The notes under the pieces were generated by a model, which was given only the letters and a program-made list of their open reading frames with translations, was not told the origin of the DNA and made no database searches. From the NCBI GenBank assembly GCA_021838635.1, contig JAKCDC010000015.1, forward strand, positions 1-58,720: a DNA stretch of 58,720 nt, in the 5' to 3' direction. Position 1 is the stretch's first letter. Each line of letters begins with the position of its first letter. The position numbers were made by a program, and so were the translations under genes. Below are positions 44,487-57,279 of the stretch, piece by piece. The stretch comes from Pseudomonadota bacterium. GTDB taxonomy: Bacteria; Pseudomonadota; Gammaproteobacteria; Steroidobacterales; Steroidobacteraceae.

Positions 44487-46124
44487 TCAAGGTGCAGGCT
44501 CCAGATTTTCCGGATACACACTGGAATCGACGCCGCTTGATCCGAGCGTCTTGACCCGATCCGCACAACGCTGTGCTTCCTCGGGCGTCTGCCCCGCCCG
44601 CACCGCGAGCCACAGCATGACGAGACTGAACCCGGCGATGATCCACATACCCGTGAAGAAGCCAATTATTCCACGACCACCCATCACCCCGCCCGGGCCG
44701 ATATAGCTCACAAGCCACATGCCGCTTAGATACGGAAGCGTCCACCATGCCTGTTGCCATCCGAGCTCACTCACAGGTCGGCGACGGATAAGGAAAAACC
44801 ACAGAAGGTACGCGACGATGTAGATGAAAACCGCACTGAACATCCATTTTGCAACTGCGTATCCGGTCCAGTAAATGATCCAGTTTGACGCGATGAACGC
44901 GACGGGCGCAAGCACGCCGGCCGCCTTGAGGCGAAACGGGCGCGGCGCATCCGGCAGCGATGTGCGCAACCGCAGGAGAATCACTGGACCTATGCTGTAT
45001 GAAAGCACGGTGATCAACGAGACCGCTGACACCAGCTTTTGCCAGGATGGGAAAGGAAAGAAAAACATTACACCCACGACGTAGCTGATCACCAGCCCTA
45101 CCCATGGCACTCCGTGGCGGTTCAATTGCGTCACGTGCTGCGGCGCGTTACCCATCTCACCGGCTGCCATGATGATGCGTGGACTCGCCGTGATATAGAT
45201 AAATGCCGTGCCGAGCGGCGAAATGAGCGCATCGACGTACAGCAAGACTGCCCACCAGACTGCGCCCACCGTCACGGCGATCGCCGCCAGCGGGCCGAAC
45301 ATCCCGGTGAAGTGCAGGTGATTCCACCCGGCGCTCATGTCCTGCGGCCGCAGCGCGGTGATGAATGCGATCTGCAGACCTACATAGATCAGCATGCCGA
45401 TCAGCACCGAGCTGATCAAAGCAATCGGCACGTATTTGCTGGGATTTCGTGTCTCACCCGCCAGAGCGATGGCCTGCTGGAAGCCAACGAAACTGAAGAC
45501 GATCCCAGCCGTCGCGACCGCGGTGAACACGCCACTCACCGGCGTACTGTGTACATGCGAGACCATGTTGTGCGGGTGGAACGAGTACGCCATCAAGATG
45601 GCGATAGTCGCGATCGGAATGATCACCTTCCACCAGGTGGCTGCGCTATTGATGGCAATCACCCATCGAACAGCGAGAAAATTCAGTGCCACCACGCCGG
45701 CAAGCATGAGCGCCGCGAGCCCCATGCCACGAGCGGTCATCAGCCCGGAGTGGGGGTGAATGAGTCCCGGCATATAATTATTGGCGTAGGTGAGCACAGC
45801 GGTCACCTCGACCGGCGGGACCGACACGAACGCCAAGAACAGAATCCAGGTCCAGATCTTTCCGACCAGGTCGCCATGACTGACGTGGGTCATATGCACC
45901 AGAGCGCCCGAATTCGGGAACATCGTCGAGAGTTCCGCAAACACGAAGGCGAGAAAGAGAACTGATACCGCGCCGATGACCCACGAGAGCACGCTACGCG
46001 GCCCGGCCTGCACCGCCGCATGCAGCGCGCCAAAGAGCCAACCAGAACCGATGATGCTGCCGAGACTGGCGTAGAGAAGCCCAATGACTCCCGCATCGCG
46101 CCTGAGTTTGGCTGGACCTGCCAT
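44487..46124 (-). CDS. APC-superfamily amino acid permease
   Basis: The 545-residue protein has about twelve to fourteen membrane helices. Helix 1 carries the APC substrate-site motif SLGSIIGSGWLFG. FSFVGFQQAIALAGETRNPSKYVPIAL matches the helix 6-7 signature of the family. A long C-terminal part includes three further helices and a polar tail. It is probably a proton-coupled amino acid importer. Which amino acid is not clear. GAGGTGTACCC precedes the ATG. It is followed by no linked gene and is preceded by the S9 peptidase on the same strand. Confidence 0.88.
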   Translation of the reverse strand: MAGPAKLRRDAGVIGLLYASLGSIIGSGWLFGALHAAVQAGPRSVLSWVIGAVSVLFLAFVFAELSTMFPNSGALVHMTHVSHGDLVGKIWTWILFLAFVSVPPVEVTAVLTYANNYMPGLIHPHSGLMTARGMGLAALMLAGVVALNFLAVRWVIAINSAATWWKVIIPIATIAILMAYSFHPHNMVSHVHSTPVSGVFTAVATAGIVFSFVGFQQAIALAGETRNPSKYVPIALISSVLIGMLIYVGLQIAFITALRPQDMSAGWNHLHFTGMFGPLAAIAVTVGAVWWAVLLYVDALISPLGTAFIYITASPRIIMAAGEMGNAPQHVTQLNRHGVPWVGLVISYVVGVMFFFPFPSWQKLVSAVSLITVLSYSIGPVILLRLRTSLPDAPRPFRLKAAGVLAPVAFIASNWIIYWTGYAVAKWMFSAVFIYIVAYLLWFFLIRRRPVSELGWQQAWWTLPYLSGMWLVSYIGPGGVMGGRGIIGFFTGMWIIAGFSLVMLWLAVRAGQTPEEAQRCADRVKTLGSSGVDSSVYPENLEPAP

Positions 46125-46281
46125 GGGTACACCTCAAACTAATTCGTGGGATCGCGAATGGCCATTCGCGGACAAATGGGAAATATGCAAATCATCGTCA
46201 AACACGCCGCGCCGTATAGCTCGCGCCGTACCGCCGCCGGCATGAGCCGAGAGCGGTACGGCGCGCACACATTAGACGAAT

Positions 46282-48471
46282 TCAGTGCCTCGCGGCGGGA
46301 ATCGTGGATTTTCGCAGGGCTACTGGAACGTTTTTGATGCCGAGATTATAGGCCTCGAATCCCCAGACATCCGCCGACTGGGCAATGTGCTTGTCGAGCG
46401 GCATATAGATGTGACTGGTCGCACCCGTCGTGTGCAGCAGGATCGGATTGGCGCAGGCCTGCGCATGCTGCAATGCCGCGGTGAATTTGAACTCATGCAT
46501 CGGCACCACGCGGTCGTCGTCCCAGGACGTCGTAATCAATGTCGGCGGATAACAGGTGCCTGCCCTGACATTCTGCAAAGGCGAGTAGGCGTACAGCCAC
46601 TTGAATGCATTGGGGTTGCTGGAGAGTCCATATTCAGGCGCCCATAGCGCGCCGCCGGAGAAATCCTGGTACCGAAGCATGTCGAGGACGCCGTGTCCGA
46701 TGTACGCCGCACCGAACAGCTTCGGCCGCTCCGTGATTGACGCACCAGTCAACAGGCCGCCGTTCGAGTAGCCTTGGATGCCCAAATTGGGCGTGGAAGT
46801 ATAGCCGTTTCTGATCAGGTACTTCGCGGCCCAGGCAAAGTCATTGAAGACGTTCTGTTTGTTGCCAAGCATTCCGGCCCGGTGCCATTTCTGTCCATAG
46901 ACTCCGCCACCACGTATGTTCGGAACTGCATAAATGCCGCCGAGTTCCAGCCAAACTGGCAGCATGGGATCGAAGTACGGTGTGATAGTAATGTCGAATC
47001 CGCCGTAGCCATACAGGATAGTCGGATTGTGTCCATCGAGCTTAACGTCGCGTGCCGAAACGATGAACATCGGCACTTTGGTGCCGTCCTTGGAATGATA
47101 AAAAACTTGCCGAACTTCGTACGGCGCGGCATTGAAGTTCACCTTGGGCTTAAAGACGGTCGTCGCTGCACCGCTGCGTACCTCGTAACGATAAATGCGC
47201 TTTGGATACAAGAACGATGTGAAGCCATAATAAATCGCGGGCGAACCCATGCGCGCCGATACCGAAGTAACGGTACCTAGCGTCGGCAACGGCACCTCAC
47301 GCAACCTCTTACCATTCAAGTCGTATAGGCGCAGCCGACTGGTCGCCACAACTTCCGTCTCGACCAGCAAATGACCGCCGGCGAGCGCTGCCCCCTGGAT
47401 GACCCCTCTGCTCTGCGGCACGACGGTTCGCCAGTGATTCGGCGCCGGTGAGCGCAGATCCGCCGCTACGATACGCCCCCGTGGCGCACCCAGGGTCGTC
47501 TGCAGGTATATCGTGCGGCCCACAATTCCGACGAAGGTATATTCGGCGTCGTTTTTCGTATAAAGCGGTCGCAACCTCGCAGTCACATTCGGCCGCAACG
47601 GATTGCCGATATTCGCGACATAGAGTTCATTGCGCGTCGACGTTCCGTTGACGAGCGTAATAAACAGATAGCGGCCGTTCTCGCTCACCTGCCCCTCGAT
47701 GATCCAGCGCGGCAAATCCGGTCGTCGGTAGATCAACTTATCGTCGCGCTGCGGCGTACCGAGCGCGTGAAAATAGAGCGCTTGATCTACCACAGCGTCA
47801 TTGATCCGGTCATTCTTCGGCGGTTTTGGATAGCGGGAGTAGAAGAAGCCGTTATCTCCATTCGTCCACGCAATATTCGAGAACTTTACCCACCGCACTG
47901 CATCAGGCAGTGTTTTGCCCGTCGCGACGTCCATGACATGGACCGTCTCCCAATCCGAGCCGCCCTTGGACAACGCATACGCAAGATATTTCCCGTCCGG
48001 CGATGGCTCAAAATCTGCCAGCGCGATTGACCCATTCGGTGAGAGCTTGTTCGGGTCGATCAGGATCCGTGGCTTTGCCGTTGGCGAATCCTGCACGTAG
48101 AGCACCGATTGGTTCTGCAGTCCAGAGTTGCGCCGAAAAAATATCCGTGATCCGGCAACCTGTACTGGTGTCGTCTCTTTAGCGTAATTCGCCAGCTGTG
48201 TCAGCCGTCGCTTGATCCAATGACGTATGGGAATTTTCGCCAAGTACGCGTTCGTGAGGCGGTTTTCCGCTCGTACCCAGCGATGCAGCGCCGGACTCCG
48301 CATATTCTCCATCCACCGGTATGGGGCCGGCACGCGTGTTCCAAAATACACATCGACGATCTTGTCTCGTCGCGCATGCGGGTAATGCAGAGAGGCCCGG
48401 TGCGTCGCGTGCGAACTCGAGCAGCCCGCAAGCAGAATCAGCAGAGACGCAGCGGCGATTACGACTTTCAT
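46282..48471 (-). CDS. Prolyl oligopeptidase-family (S9) lipoprotein
   Basis: The 729-residue protein has a lipobox at the N-terminus (LLILLAGCSSS), an N-terminal seven-bladed propeller region, and a C-terminal alpha/beta hydrolase. The catalytic Ser is in GIQGYSNGGLLTG (near 568) and Asp in SWDDDRVVP (near 650). The final part reads HTTGATSHIYMPLDK, where prolyl oligopeptidases usually have AGHGAG, so the catalytic His is shifted or replaced by the His near 686. It would cleave short proline-containing peptides in the periplasm. It lies next to an amino-acid permease on the same strand, which fits peptide feeding. Confidence 0.88.
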   Translation of the reverse strand: MKVVIAAASLLILLAGCSSSHATHRASLHYPHARRDKIVDVYFGTRVPAPYRWMENMRSPALHRWVRAENRLTNAYLAKIPIRHWIKRRLTQLANYAKETTPVQVAGSRIFFRRNSGLQNQSVLYVQDSPTAKPRILIDPNKLSPNGSIALADFEPSPDGKYLAYALSKGGSDWETVHVMDVATGKTLPDAVRWVKFSNIAWTNGDNGFFYSRYPKPPKNDRINDAVVDQALYFHALGTPQRDDKLIYRRPDLPRWIIEGQVSENGRYLFITLVNGTSTRNELYVANIGNPLRPNVTARLRPLYTKNDAEYTFVGIVGRTIYLQTTLGAPRGRIVAADLRSPAPNHWRTVVPQSRGVIQGAALAGGHLLVETEVVATSRLRLYDLNGKRLREVPLPTLGTVTSVSARMGSPAIYYGFTSFLYPKRIYRYEVRSGAATTVFKPKVNFNAAPYEVRQVFYHSKDGTKVPMFIVSARDVKLDGHNPTILYGYGGFDITITPYFDPMLPVWLELGGIYAVPNIRGGGVYGQKWHRAGMLGNKQNVFNDFAWAAKYLIRNGYTSTPNLGIQGYSNGGLLTGASITERPKLFGAAYIGHGVLDMLRYQDFSGGALWAPEYGLSSNPNAFKWLYAYSPLQNVRAGTCYPPTLITTSWDDDRVVPMHEFKFTAALQHAQACANPILLHTTGATSHIYMPLDKHIAQSADVWGFEAYNLGIKNVPVALRKSTIPAARH

Positions 48472-48713
48472 TTAGGTACGGCCCCAATGTCGACTGCAAG
48501 TCTTTGATCATAGCACAGGCGATCGGTGCGTCTGGGTATCGGGTCTGATTGGATGTGCCGCCTCGAGTGCCGCTGAAGGGCGCAGGCCACCGGGGGAGAC
48601 AAACCCGCATTGAATCCAAAACAACGAGGGCACCCGCGGACTCTGGGTTGGTTGACGTTCACCGCGCAGTTACTTAGCGTGCGCCAGGCGAATATCACTT
48701 CCGGAGGCTTCGC
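48472..48713. promoter_or_regulatory. Divergent promoter region, S9 peptidase / glpK
   Basis: The 242 bases between the two divergent starts must contain both promoters. I could not pick out either -35/-10 pair convincingly and see no clear GlpR-type palindrome. A strong ribosome site CCGGAGG lies eight bases before glpK. Confidence 0.4.
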
Positions 48714-50207
48714 ATGAATCACGAGGGCGCGTTACTCGCAGTCGATCAGGGGACAAGCTCAAGCCGTGCCATTGCATTTTCGGTCTCCGGCGAGATCCTC
48801 GAAGTTGCGCAGCATCCCTTCGTGCAGCTCTATCCGCGTCCGGGCTGGGTCGAACAGGACCCCGAAACCCTGATTGCGACGACGTTGAAGTCCATTCGTG
48901 AAGTCCTCGATCGCTTGCGGCAACGCGGCGTGAGAGTCATTACAATCGGTTTGACCAATCAACGGGAAACGACTGTCGCATGGAATCGGCGCACCGGCAC
49001 CGCGATATACAACGCAATTGGCTGGCAAGACCGCCGCACAGCTGACTGGTGTCAGCAGCTCGCGATGCAGGGCGAGGAAGAGCGAGTCTCGGCGCGAACC
49101 GGGCTGCGCCTGGATCCGTATTTTTCGGCAAGCAAGATGAATTGGATCCTGGAACACGTGACGGATGCTCGCGCGATGGCGGCGCGCGGCGAACTGGCGA
49201 TCGGCACCGTCGACTCATTTCTAATGGCGCGGCTGACGCACGCCGCACTTCATGTGACCGACGCCTCCAATGCAAGCAGGACTGCGCTCTACGATATTCG
49301 CTCCAACCGCTGGGACGCAGAACTTTGCGATCTGTTCGACGTGCCGATCAATTGCCTGGCTGAGGTGCGCGACTGCGCGGGTGAATTCGCCACGACGGAC
49401 CGTGCAGCCCTTGGGGTGCGAATTCCAGTCACTGGAATCGCCGGCGACCAGCAAGCCGCCCTGATTGGCCAGGCGGGACTCCACGAGGGAGATGTGAAGG
49501 GCACGTACGGCACCGGCGCATTCCTGATGCTAAATACCGCAGAGCGCTTCGTGCGGTCCAGTCGGCGGCTCTTGACCACGATTGCCTACCGGGTCGCGGG
49601 TCGCACGACTTATGCGCTCGAGGGCTCCATCCTTTCCGCTGGCGCGACCGTTCAGTGGCTGCGCGACGGTCTGGGCTTATTCGAGCATACCGAGGACATA
49701 GAGCAGTTGACGAATTCGACGTCTGACAGCGGCGGAGTGTATCTGGTGCCCGCGTTCTCAGGACTTGCAGCGCCGTATTGGGAGCTCGGTGCGCGCGGCG
49801 CAATCGTGGGCCTGACGCATTCGAGCAATCGTGCACACCTGGCGCACGCCTGCTTGGACAGCGTAGCGTTCCAGACTCAAGACCTTCTTGATGCAATGCG
49901 CGTCGATGGCGTGACACCCGCGGCCTTGAAGGTTGACGGCGGGATGGCCCGAAATGCCTTTTTGCTGCAGAGACTTGCGGATATTCTAGAGCTTCCGATC
50001 CAACGGCCCAGAAACGTAGAGGCCACTGCCTGGGGAGCCGCATGCCTCGCGGGCCTGGGCGCCGGTGTCTACCGCTCCCTCCATGAAACATGTGCATTGT
50101 GGCGCGCCGAGAACACCTTTGCGCCAAAACTCGATGCTCTGTCCCGCCGACGAGAGCTCGACGGATGGCATACTGCACTCGGAGTCGTTCTGGGAAAACG
50201 ACAATGA
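48714..50207 (+). CDS. glpK: Glycerol kinase
   Basis: GlpK phosphorylates glycerol with ATP to sn-glycerol 3-phosphate. The 497-residue product is a complete FGGY kinase: AVDQGTSSSRAIAFS at the N-terminus, GLTNQRETTVAWNRRTG, YFSASKMNWIL, GIAGDQQAALIGQAG, KGTYGTGAFLMLNT, and the C-terminal signature VDGGMARNAFLLQRLADIL. It converges on glpD, with 10 bases between the two stops. No glpF facilitator or glpR regulator is present nearby. Confidence 0.96.
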   Translation: MNHEGALLAVDQGTSSSRAIAFSVSGEILEVAQHPFVQLYPRPGWVEQDPETLIATTLKSIREVLDRLRQRGVRVITIGLTNQRETTVAWNRRTGTAIYNAIGWQDRRTADWCQQLAMQGEEERVSARTGLRLDPYFSASKMNWILEHVTDARAMAARGELAIGTVDSFLMARLTHAALHVTDASNASRTALYDIRSNRWDAELCDLFDVPINCLAEVRDCAGEFATTDRAALGVRIPVTGIAGDQQAALIGQAGLHEGDVKGTYGTGAFLMLNTAERFVRSSRRLLTTIAYRVAGRTTYALEGSILSAGATVQWLRDGLGLFEHTEDIEQLTNSTSDSGGVYLVPAFSGLAAPYWELGARGAIVGLTHSSNRAHLAHACLDSVAFQTQDLLDAMRVDGVTPAALKVDGGMARNAFLLQRLADILELPIQRPRNVEATAWGAACLAGLGAGVYRSLHETCALWRAENTFAPKLDALSRRRELDGWHTALGVVLGKRQ

Positions 50208-50217
50208 TCGCTGGCTG

Positions 50218-51768
50218 TCAGGGCCGCATCCACGGCGCCGCGCGCGGCAGCCGCAGCCTCGCATTGGACAACCACTCCTCCACCCGCTGAGCATCGGCAG
50301 GATCGACGTACAGACCCAATTTAGTGCGGCGCCACAACACGTCTTCGGCTTGCCAGGCCCATTCAGCGTCGATCAAGTACTGAAGTTCCGCCTCATACAG
50401 CCCCGGGGCAACTTGCACGCCAAGATCCGCGGTGGCACGAATCGAGCCCATGATCCGCTCGATCCGCGTGCCATAAGCTCGGCACATTCTGCGAATCATC
50501 GGGTACGGCGCCAAGGGATACCTTGCCGCCTGCTCGAGTGCAAATCTATCGATGTCCCGACCGGGGATGTCACCGCCAGGCAATATCGCCGCCGCGGTCC
50601 AAGAGCGTGCCGCGTACCCCAGTCTTGGCAAGAGCTGCTCCAACACATGCTCTGCGAGCCGCCGGTACGTCGTCAGTTTCCCGCCGAACACCGACAGAAT
50701 TGGCGCCTGATTCTCGGGCGCATCTAGATCAAACACATAATCTCGTGTCACAGTCGAGGCACTGACGCTACCGTCATCATACAGCGGACGCACGCCAGCA
50801 TAACGCCACACCGCGTGTTCAACCTTGGGGGCAGCACGCAGGTATTGTGCAACGCTGCGGGACAGATAGTCCAACTCCTTCACGCTTGGACAAACTTCAG
50901 CCGGGTCACCGTCGTACGGCTCGTCGGTAGTCCCAATCAGCGTAAACTCATCCTGGTACGGGATGGTAAAAATGACCCTACCGTCGCTACTCTGGAGCGT
51001 GTACGCGTACGTGCCCTGGTAAAGTCTGGGCACCACCATGTGACTACCCTTGACGAGGCGGGGCGCTCGGTGCGGCGAGAGGCCGGCGCGCTTTAGCACT
51101 GATTCGACCCATGGCCCAGCGGCATTGATCAATGCGCGCGCGCAGACACGCTGCACGTCTCCGTGGCGAGCCTCTAGATCGATGCGCCACAGCGTTGATT
51201 CCCGCCGAGCGCGCACCAGTGTCCATCCGGTGAGAATGCGTGCACTTCGTTCCTGCGCATCTATGGCGTTTAGAATGACAAGTCGCGCATCATCGACTGA
51301 ACAATCGGAGTATTCGAACGCGACACGGATGTGCTCGTGCAGCGGAGTCAGCGCCAGATCGCGTGCGCGGCGCAACGTGCGGGTTGATGGAAGAGAGCTC
51401 CTTGAGCCGATATGGTCGTAAAGGAACAGTCCCGCACGCAACATCCATGCTGGCCGCATTCCGGAGCTCACCGGAAGCACGAAGCGCAGCGGATGTACGA
51501 TGTGCGGTGCAGCTGCCCAGAGCACCTCTCGTTCGCTCAGGCTCTCGTGCACCAGCCTAAATTCGCTGTGTTCAAGGTAGCGCAGTCCGCCATGAATGAG
51601 CTTGGATGAGGCCGATGACGTTGCGCCAGCAAGGTCGCTCCGTTCGATCAGCAGCACTGACAGTCCGCGGCCAGCCGCGTCACGAGCAATCCCCACTCCG
51701 TTGACGCCACCGCCGACGACGACGAGATCGTAGACTGCGCCATTCCCGGGCATTTCAGTGATCCGCAC
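50218..51768 (-). CDS. glpD: Aerobic glycerol-3-phosphate dehydrogenase
   Basis: GlpD oxidises glycerol 3-phosphate to dihydroxyacetone phosphate at the membrane and passes electrons to quinone, using FAD. The 516-residue protein opens with the FAD motif YDLVVVGGGVNGVGIARDAA and contains SSASSKLIHGGLRYLEH, FTIPYQDEFTLIGTTDEPYD, VFGGKLTTYR and the C-terminal cap domain. Start is the GTG preceded by GGAGG at seven bases. The ATG five codons further in and a TTG upstream are less well placed. With the convergent glpK it covers glycerol use. Confidence 0.95.
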   Translation of the reverse strand: MRITEMPGNGAVYDLVVVGGGVNGVGIARDAAGRGLSVLLIERSDLAGATSSASSKLIHGGLRYLEHSEFRLVHESLSEREVLWAAAPHIVHPLRFVLPVSSGMRPAWMLRAGLFLYDHIGSRSSLPSTRTLRRARDLALTPLHEHIRVAFEYSDCSVDDARLVILNAIDAQERSARILTGWTLVRARRESTLWRIDLEARHGDVQRVCARALINAAGPWVESVLKRAGLSPHRAPRLVKGSHMVVPRLYQGTYAYTLQSSDGRVIFTIPYQDEFTLIGTTDEPYDGDPAEVCPSVKELDYLSRSVAQYLRAAPKVEHAVWRYAGVRPLYDDGSVSASTVTRDYVFDLDAPENQAPILSVFGGKLTTYRRLAEHVLEQLLPRLGYAARSWTAAAILPGGDIPGRDIDRFALEQAARYPLAPYPMIRRMCRAYGTRIERIMGSIRATADLGVQVAPGLYEAELQYLIDAEWAWQAEDVLWRRTKLGLYVDPADAQRVEEWLSNARLRLPRAAPWMRP

Positions 51769-51858
51769 CGACCATCCTCCGTCCGCACCACTCAAAAGGC
51801 ATATGATAAATTCACTGCAGGAATTGGCGCGACATTTACCTCGTGCCGCACGTTCGGC

Positions 51859-55140
<3,282 letters not shown>

Positions 55141-55168
55141 CGTGTCGCGTCAGCAGCATCGCCATGTG

Positions 55169-55198
55169 CCGGTGACCGGTACTATGACCGGTCACCGG
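55169..55198. terminator. Strong hairpin between convergent katG and patatin genes
   Basis: CCGGTGACCGGT (55169-55180) and ACCGGTCACCGG (55187-55198) form a perfect 12-bp stem with a six-base loop, 28 bases past katG. The other gene ends 21 bases further. No T-run follows on either strand, so it is a bidirectional barrier candidate rather than a classical intrinsic terminator. Each arm itself contains ACCGGT-type palindromes. Confidence 0.55.
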
Positions 55199-55219
55199 TG
55201 GAGCCGGATCTGTTTGCGC

Positions 55220-56527
55220 TCAATGCAACAGATGGCCTGGCGCCCCCGGACATGCGAACGACATTCGTGGGAGCTGGGTCGCCCCCCTCTGACCCTCGTT
55301 GATCGCTTGAGTCAGTGTAGTCCAAATTCTTCCGGACTCTGCGCACCGCTCACCGTATTGGAATAGCTGGTGCATATTTGCGTATTTGAAATCTAGAGAT
55401 CCCTCAAACGGGTAGGTCATCGGCAGGTACGTAAAGCGAAAGTGCATACCGAAATGCCGGGAAAAAACAGAAGCAAGTACTAGAGCTCGCCGAGACGCGT
55501 GCATCAATGCCGCCGAGAAGCTTCGTGATAGAACCGCCATCGGCTCCTGCAATGTTGTTCTCGGATAGGTACTCAGCTGTCCATTGACGATCACATAAAC
55601 TCTTGCGCCCTCCAGTTGCGGCAGATGCAGCGGTAAGACATCCGCCATATTGGATGCGACAAAAAATGGCAACGTCGTCCCGCCGTCGACATGCATCTCT
55701 TCATAAGTTTTGCCGCCGCCTTGCACTCGAATCAAGACCGGCGGAAATACGCCGGGGATGCTAGCGGATGCAATCAACACTTTGGCGAATAGCTTTCGGG
55801 CAGCCGGCCCACCGCGCTGAGCAATCAGACCCATGTTCCAGATTACGGATTCCTGCTTGTCCAGATCCGTCGTTGCCACGAGCAGCAGGCGACCTTTACG
55901 CGACTGTGCCGCTACGGCACGAATCAATTTTCGGGTGACAAAATGGTCGACAAGCGCCCTCAATGGCCCTCGGCTATAGATGCCGGGATGAAGCAGAAAT
56001 CCCAGCCAAGGTCGTCGCTGCAACAGATGGTCCGTCCGATCGCTGTCGAAGGCACCCTTCATTTGTGAATCCCACGAAGGACCCAGAAAGGCAAACGGCG
56101 CCAGCAGTGCCCCGGCGCTGACGCCGGTCACGACCTGGTAATCGGTGCGCCGCCCGGAGCGAGCAAGGCCGTAAAGAGCGCCGGCTCCGAACGCTCCACC
56201 TGCGCCGCCGCCCGATACGGCGAGGATCCGTATCGGGCCATGAGCGATGACGCTGAGACCACGCACAGCACGTCCGATGTGCGTAACGATGTAGTCACGG
56301 TCGTCGCTGAGAAAGCGAACGTCGGCCGGAAATCCCGGGGGCGCCACTTGATCAATAAGCTTCGGCGGTGCCGGCAACCGCGGGGTCGCGCAAGCTCCCA
56401 GCAGACCTGCAACCAGCACCGCGAAAGCCGCACCGGTCCATAGGCCGCGTTCACGGTGATTTCTGCGCGCGGGACACAATCGTGGTCGGAACGGCATCCG
56501 GGTCCGGCGGTCTGACGGTCTGAGCAT
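55220..56527 (-). CDS. Patatin-like phospholipase, lipoprotein
   Basis: The 435-residue product has an Arg-rich start, a hydrophobic signal and a lipobox (GLLGACATP), so it is likely anchored to a membrane. The patatin domain has the oxyanion loop SGGGAGGAFGAGALYGL, the nucleophile in VVTGVSAGALLAPFAFL (GxSxG) and the Asp of the dyad in HVDGGTTLPF. These enzymes hydrolyse acyl esters of phospholipids. The ATG at 56527 is used because GGGAGG lies nine bases before it. The ATG at 56551 has none. It is divergent from a small membrane-protein gene. Confidence 0.85.
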   Translation of the reverse strand: MLRPSDRRTRMPFRPRLCPARRNHRERGLWTGAAFAVLVAGLLGACATPRLPAPPKLIDQVAPPGFPADVRFLSDDRDYIVTHIGRAVRGLSVIAHGPIRILAVSGGGAGGAFGAGALYGLARSGRRTDYQVVTGVSAGALLAPFAFLGPSWDSQMKGAFDSDRTDHLLQRRPWLGFLLHPGIYSRGPLRALVDHFVTRKLIRAVAAQSRKGRLLLVATTDLDKQESVIWNMGLIAQRGGPAARKLFAKVLIASASIPGVFPPVLIRVQGGGKTYEEMHVDGGTTLPFFVASNMADVLPLHLPQLEGARVYVIVNGQLSTYPRTTLQEPMAVLSRSFSAALMHASRRALVLASVFSRHFGMHFRFTYLPMTYPFEGSLDFKYANMHQLFQYGERCAESGRIWTTLTQAINEGQRGATQLPRMSFACPGAPGHLLH

Positions 56528-56632
56528 CGAACCAAACCTCCCTGTAGACATAGTACCATCGGCTCCATGGGGCGGTCCGCAGTGGGCAGCATCCTGGGCT
56601 TTTTGCAGGGCGGCCTGCAGCGAGGCGTATTG

Positions 56633-57073
56633 ATGGGGAAAATTCCGATTGCCTTGCGAACGACACGCTTTATAGCATCCGCGCTCCTGGCGCTGTTGCT
56701 GTGTGGCGGATCGCTGGTTTATGGCCTGATATGGGGCGTACCTCGGTGGGACAGCGCCTTCAAAGGCATATTACGGCCGCTCATTTCCGCATATGATGGG
56801 TGGTCGGTCACTCTAGGCGTGGTCGGGATCGGCGTGTTCCTCGTTGGTGGGTCGCTGTTGCTGAGCTGGATGCGAGCGACATTCGACTATGTCCTGCTGG
56901 CCGTTGGATTTCTCGCCGTGATGATATTCGTTTCACTCGGCTTGCCATCTCCGGTGGCAGCGATGGTCTACGCCGCAGTCAGCTTTCTAGTCGTAGGCCT
57001 ATGCGCTCTGCTGGTTGTCATGGTTTTGATCGGCGCCATCAGGGCTCGACTCAACAGGCGCTATCACACTTAG
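56633..57073 (+). CDS. Small integral membrane protein, unknown
   Basis: The 146-residue product has about four hydrophobic helices (near 12-34, 55-75, 82-105 and 108-135) and a basic C-terminal tail (RARLNRRYHT). The ATG at 56633 is preceded by GAGG at seven bases. The open frame reaches 56567 but lacks a ribosome site there. I do not recognise a family. It stands between the divergent patatin gene and the AI-2E family gene 200 bases downstream. Confidence 0.6.
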   Translation: MGKIPIALRTTRFIASALLALLLCGGSLVYGLIWGVPRWDSAFKGILRPLISAYDGWSVTLGVVGIGVFLVGGSLLLSWMRATFDYVLLAVGFLAVMIFVSLGLPSPVAAMVYAAVSFLVVGLCALLVVMVLIGAIRARLNRRYHT

Positions 57074-57279
57074 TCGCCGTACTGATCGGAGTCAGACGGA
57101 AAGGCGCACGCCAAGCGCTATTGGCCACTGAGTTCACCACCCTGAGCACGAGACTTTAAGGGTCCGCGGTCAGTTACTGCAGACGGCTGATTATTCCTTG
57201 GTGCACAATGATCCCTTGAAACCGCACCGCCCTCGACGTCGCGCGGCTTTTCACATTACGCCAGCCCAAGGGTACGACA

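Noticed and set aside
35585-46142. A shared 14-base string before two genes (35.59 kb and 46.13 kb, TACACCTCAAACTA)
   Set aside because: It spans the ribosome-binding site in both cases (GAGGTGTA on the coding strand), so a shared regulator cannot be inferred from it.
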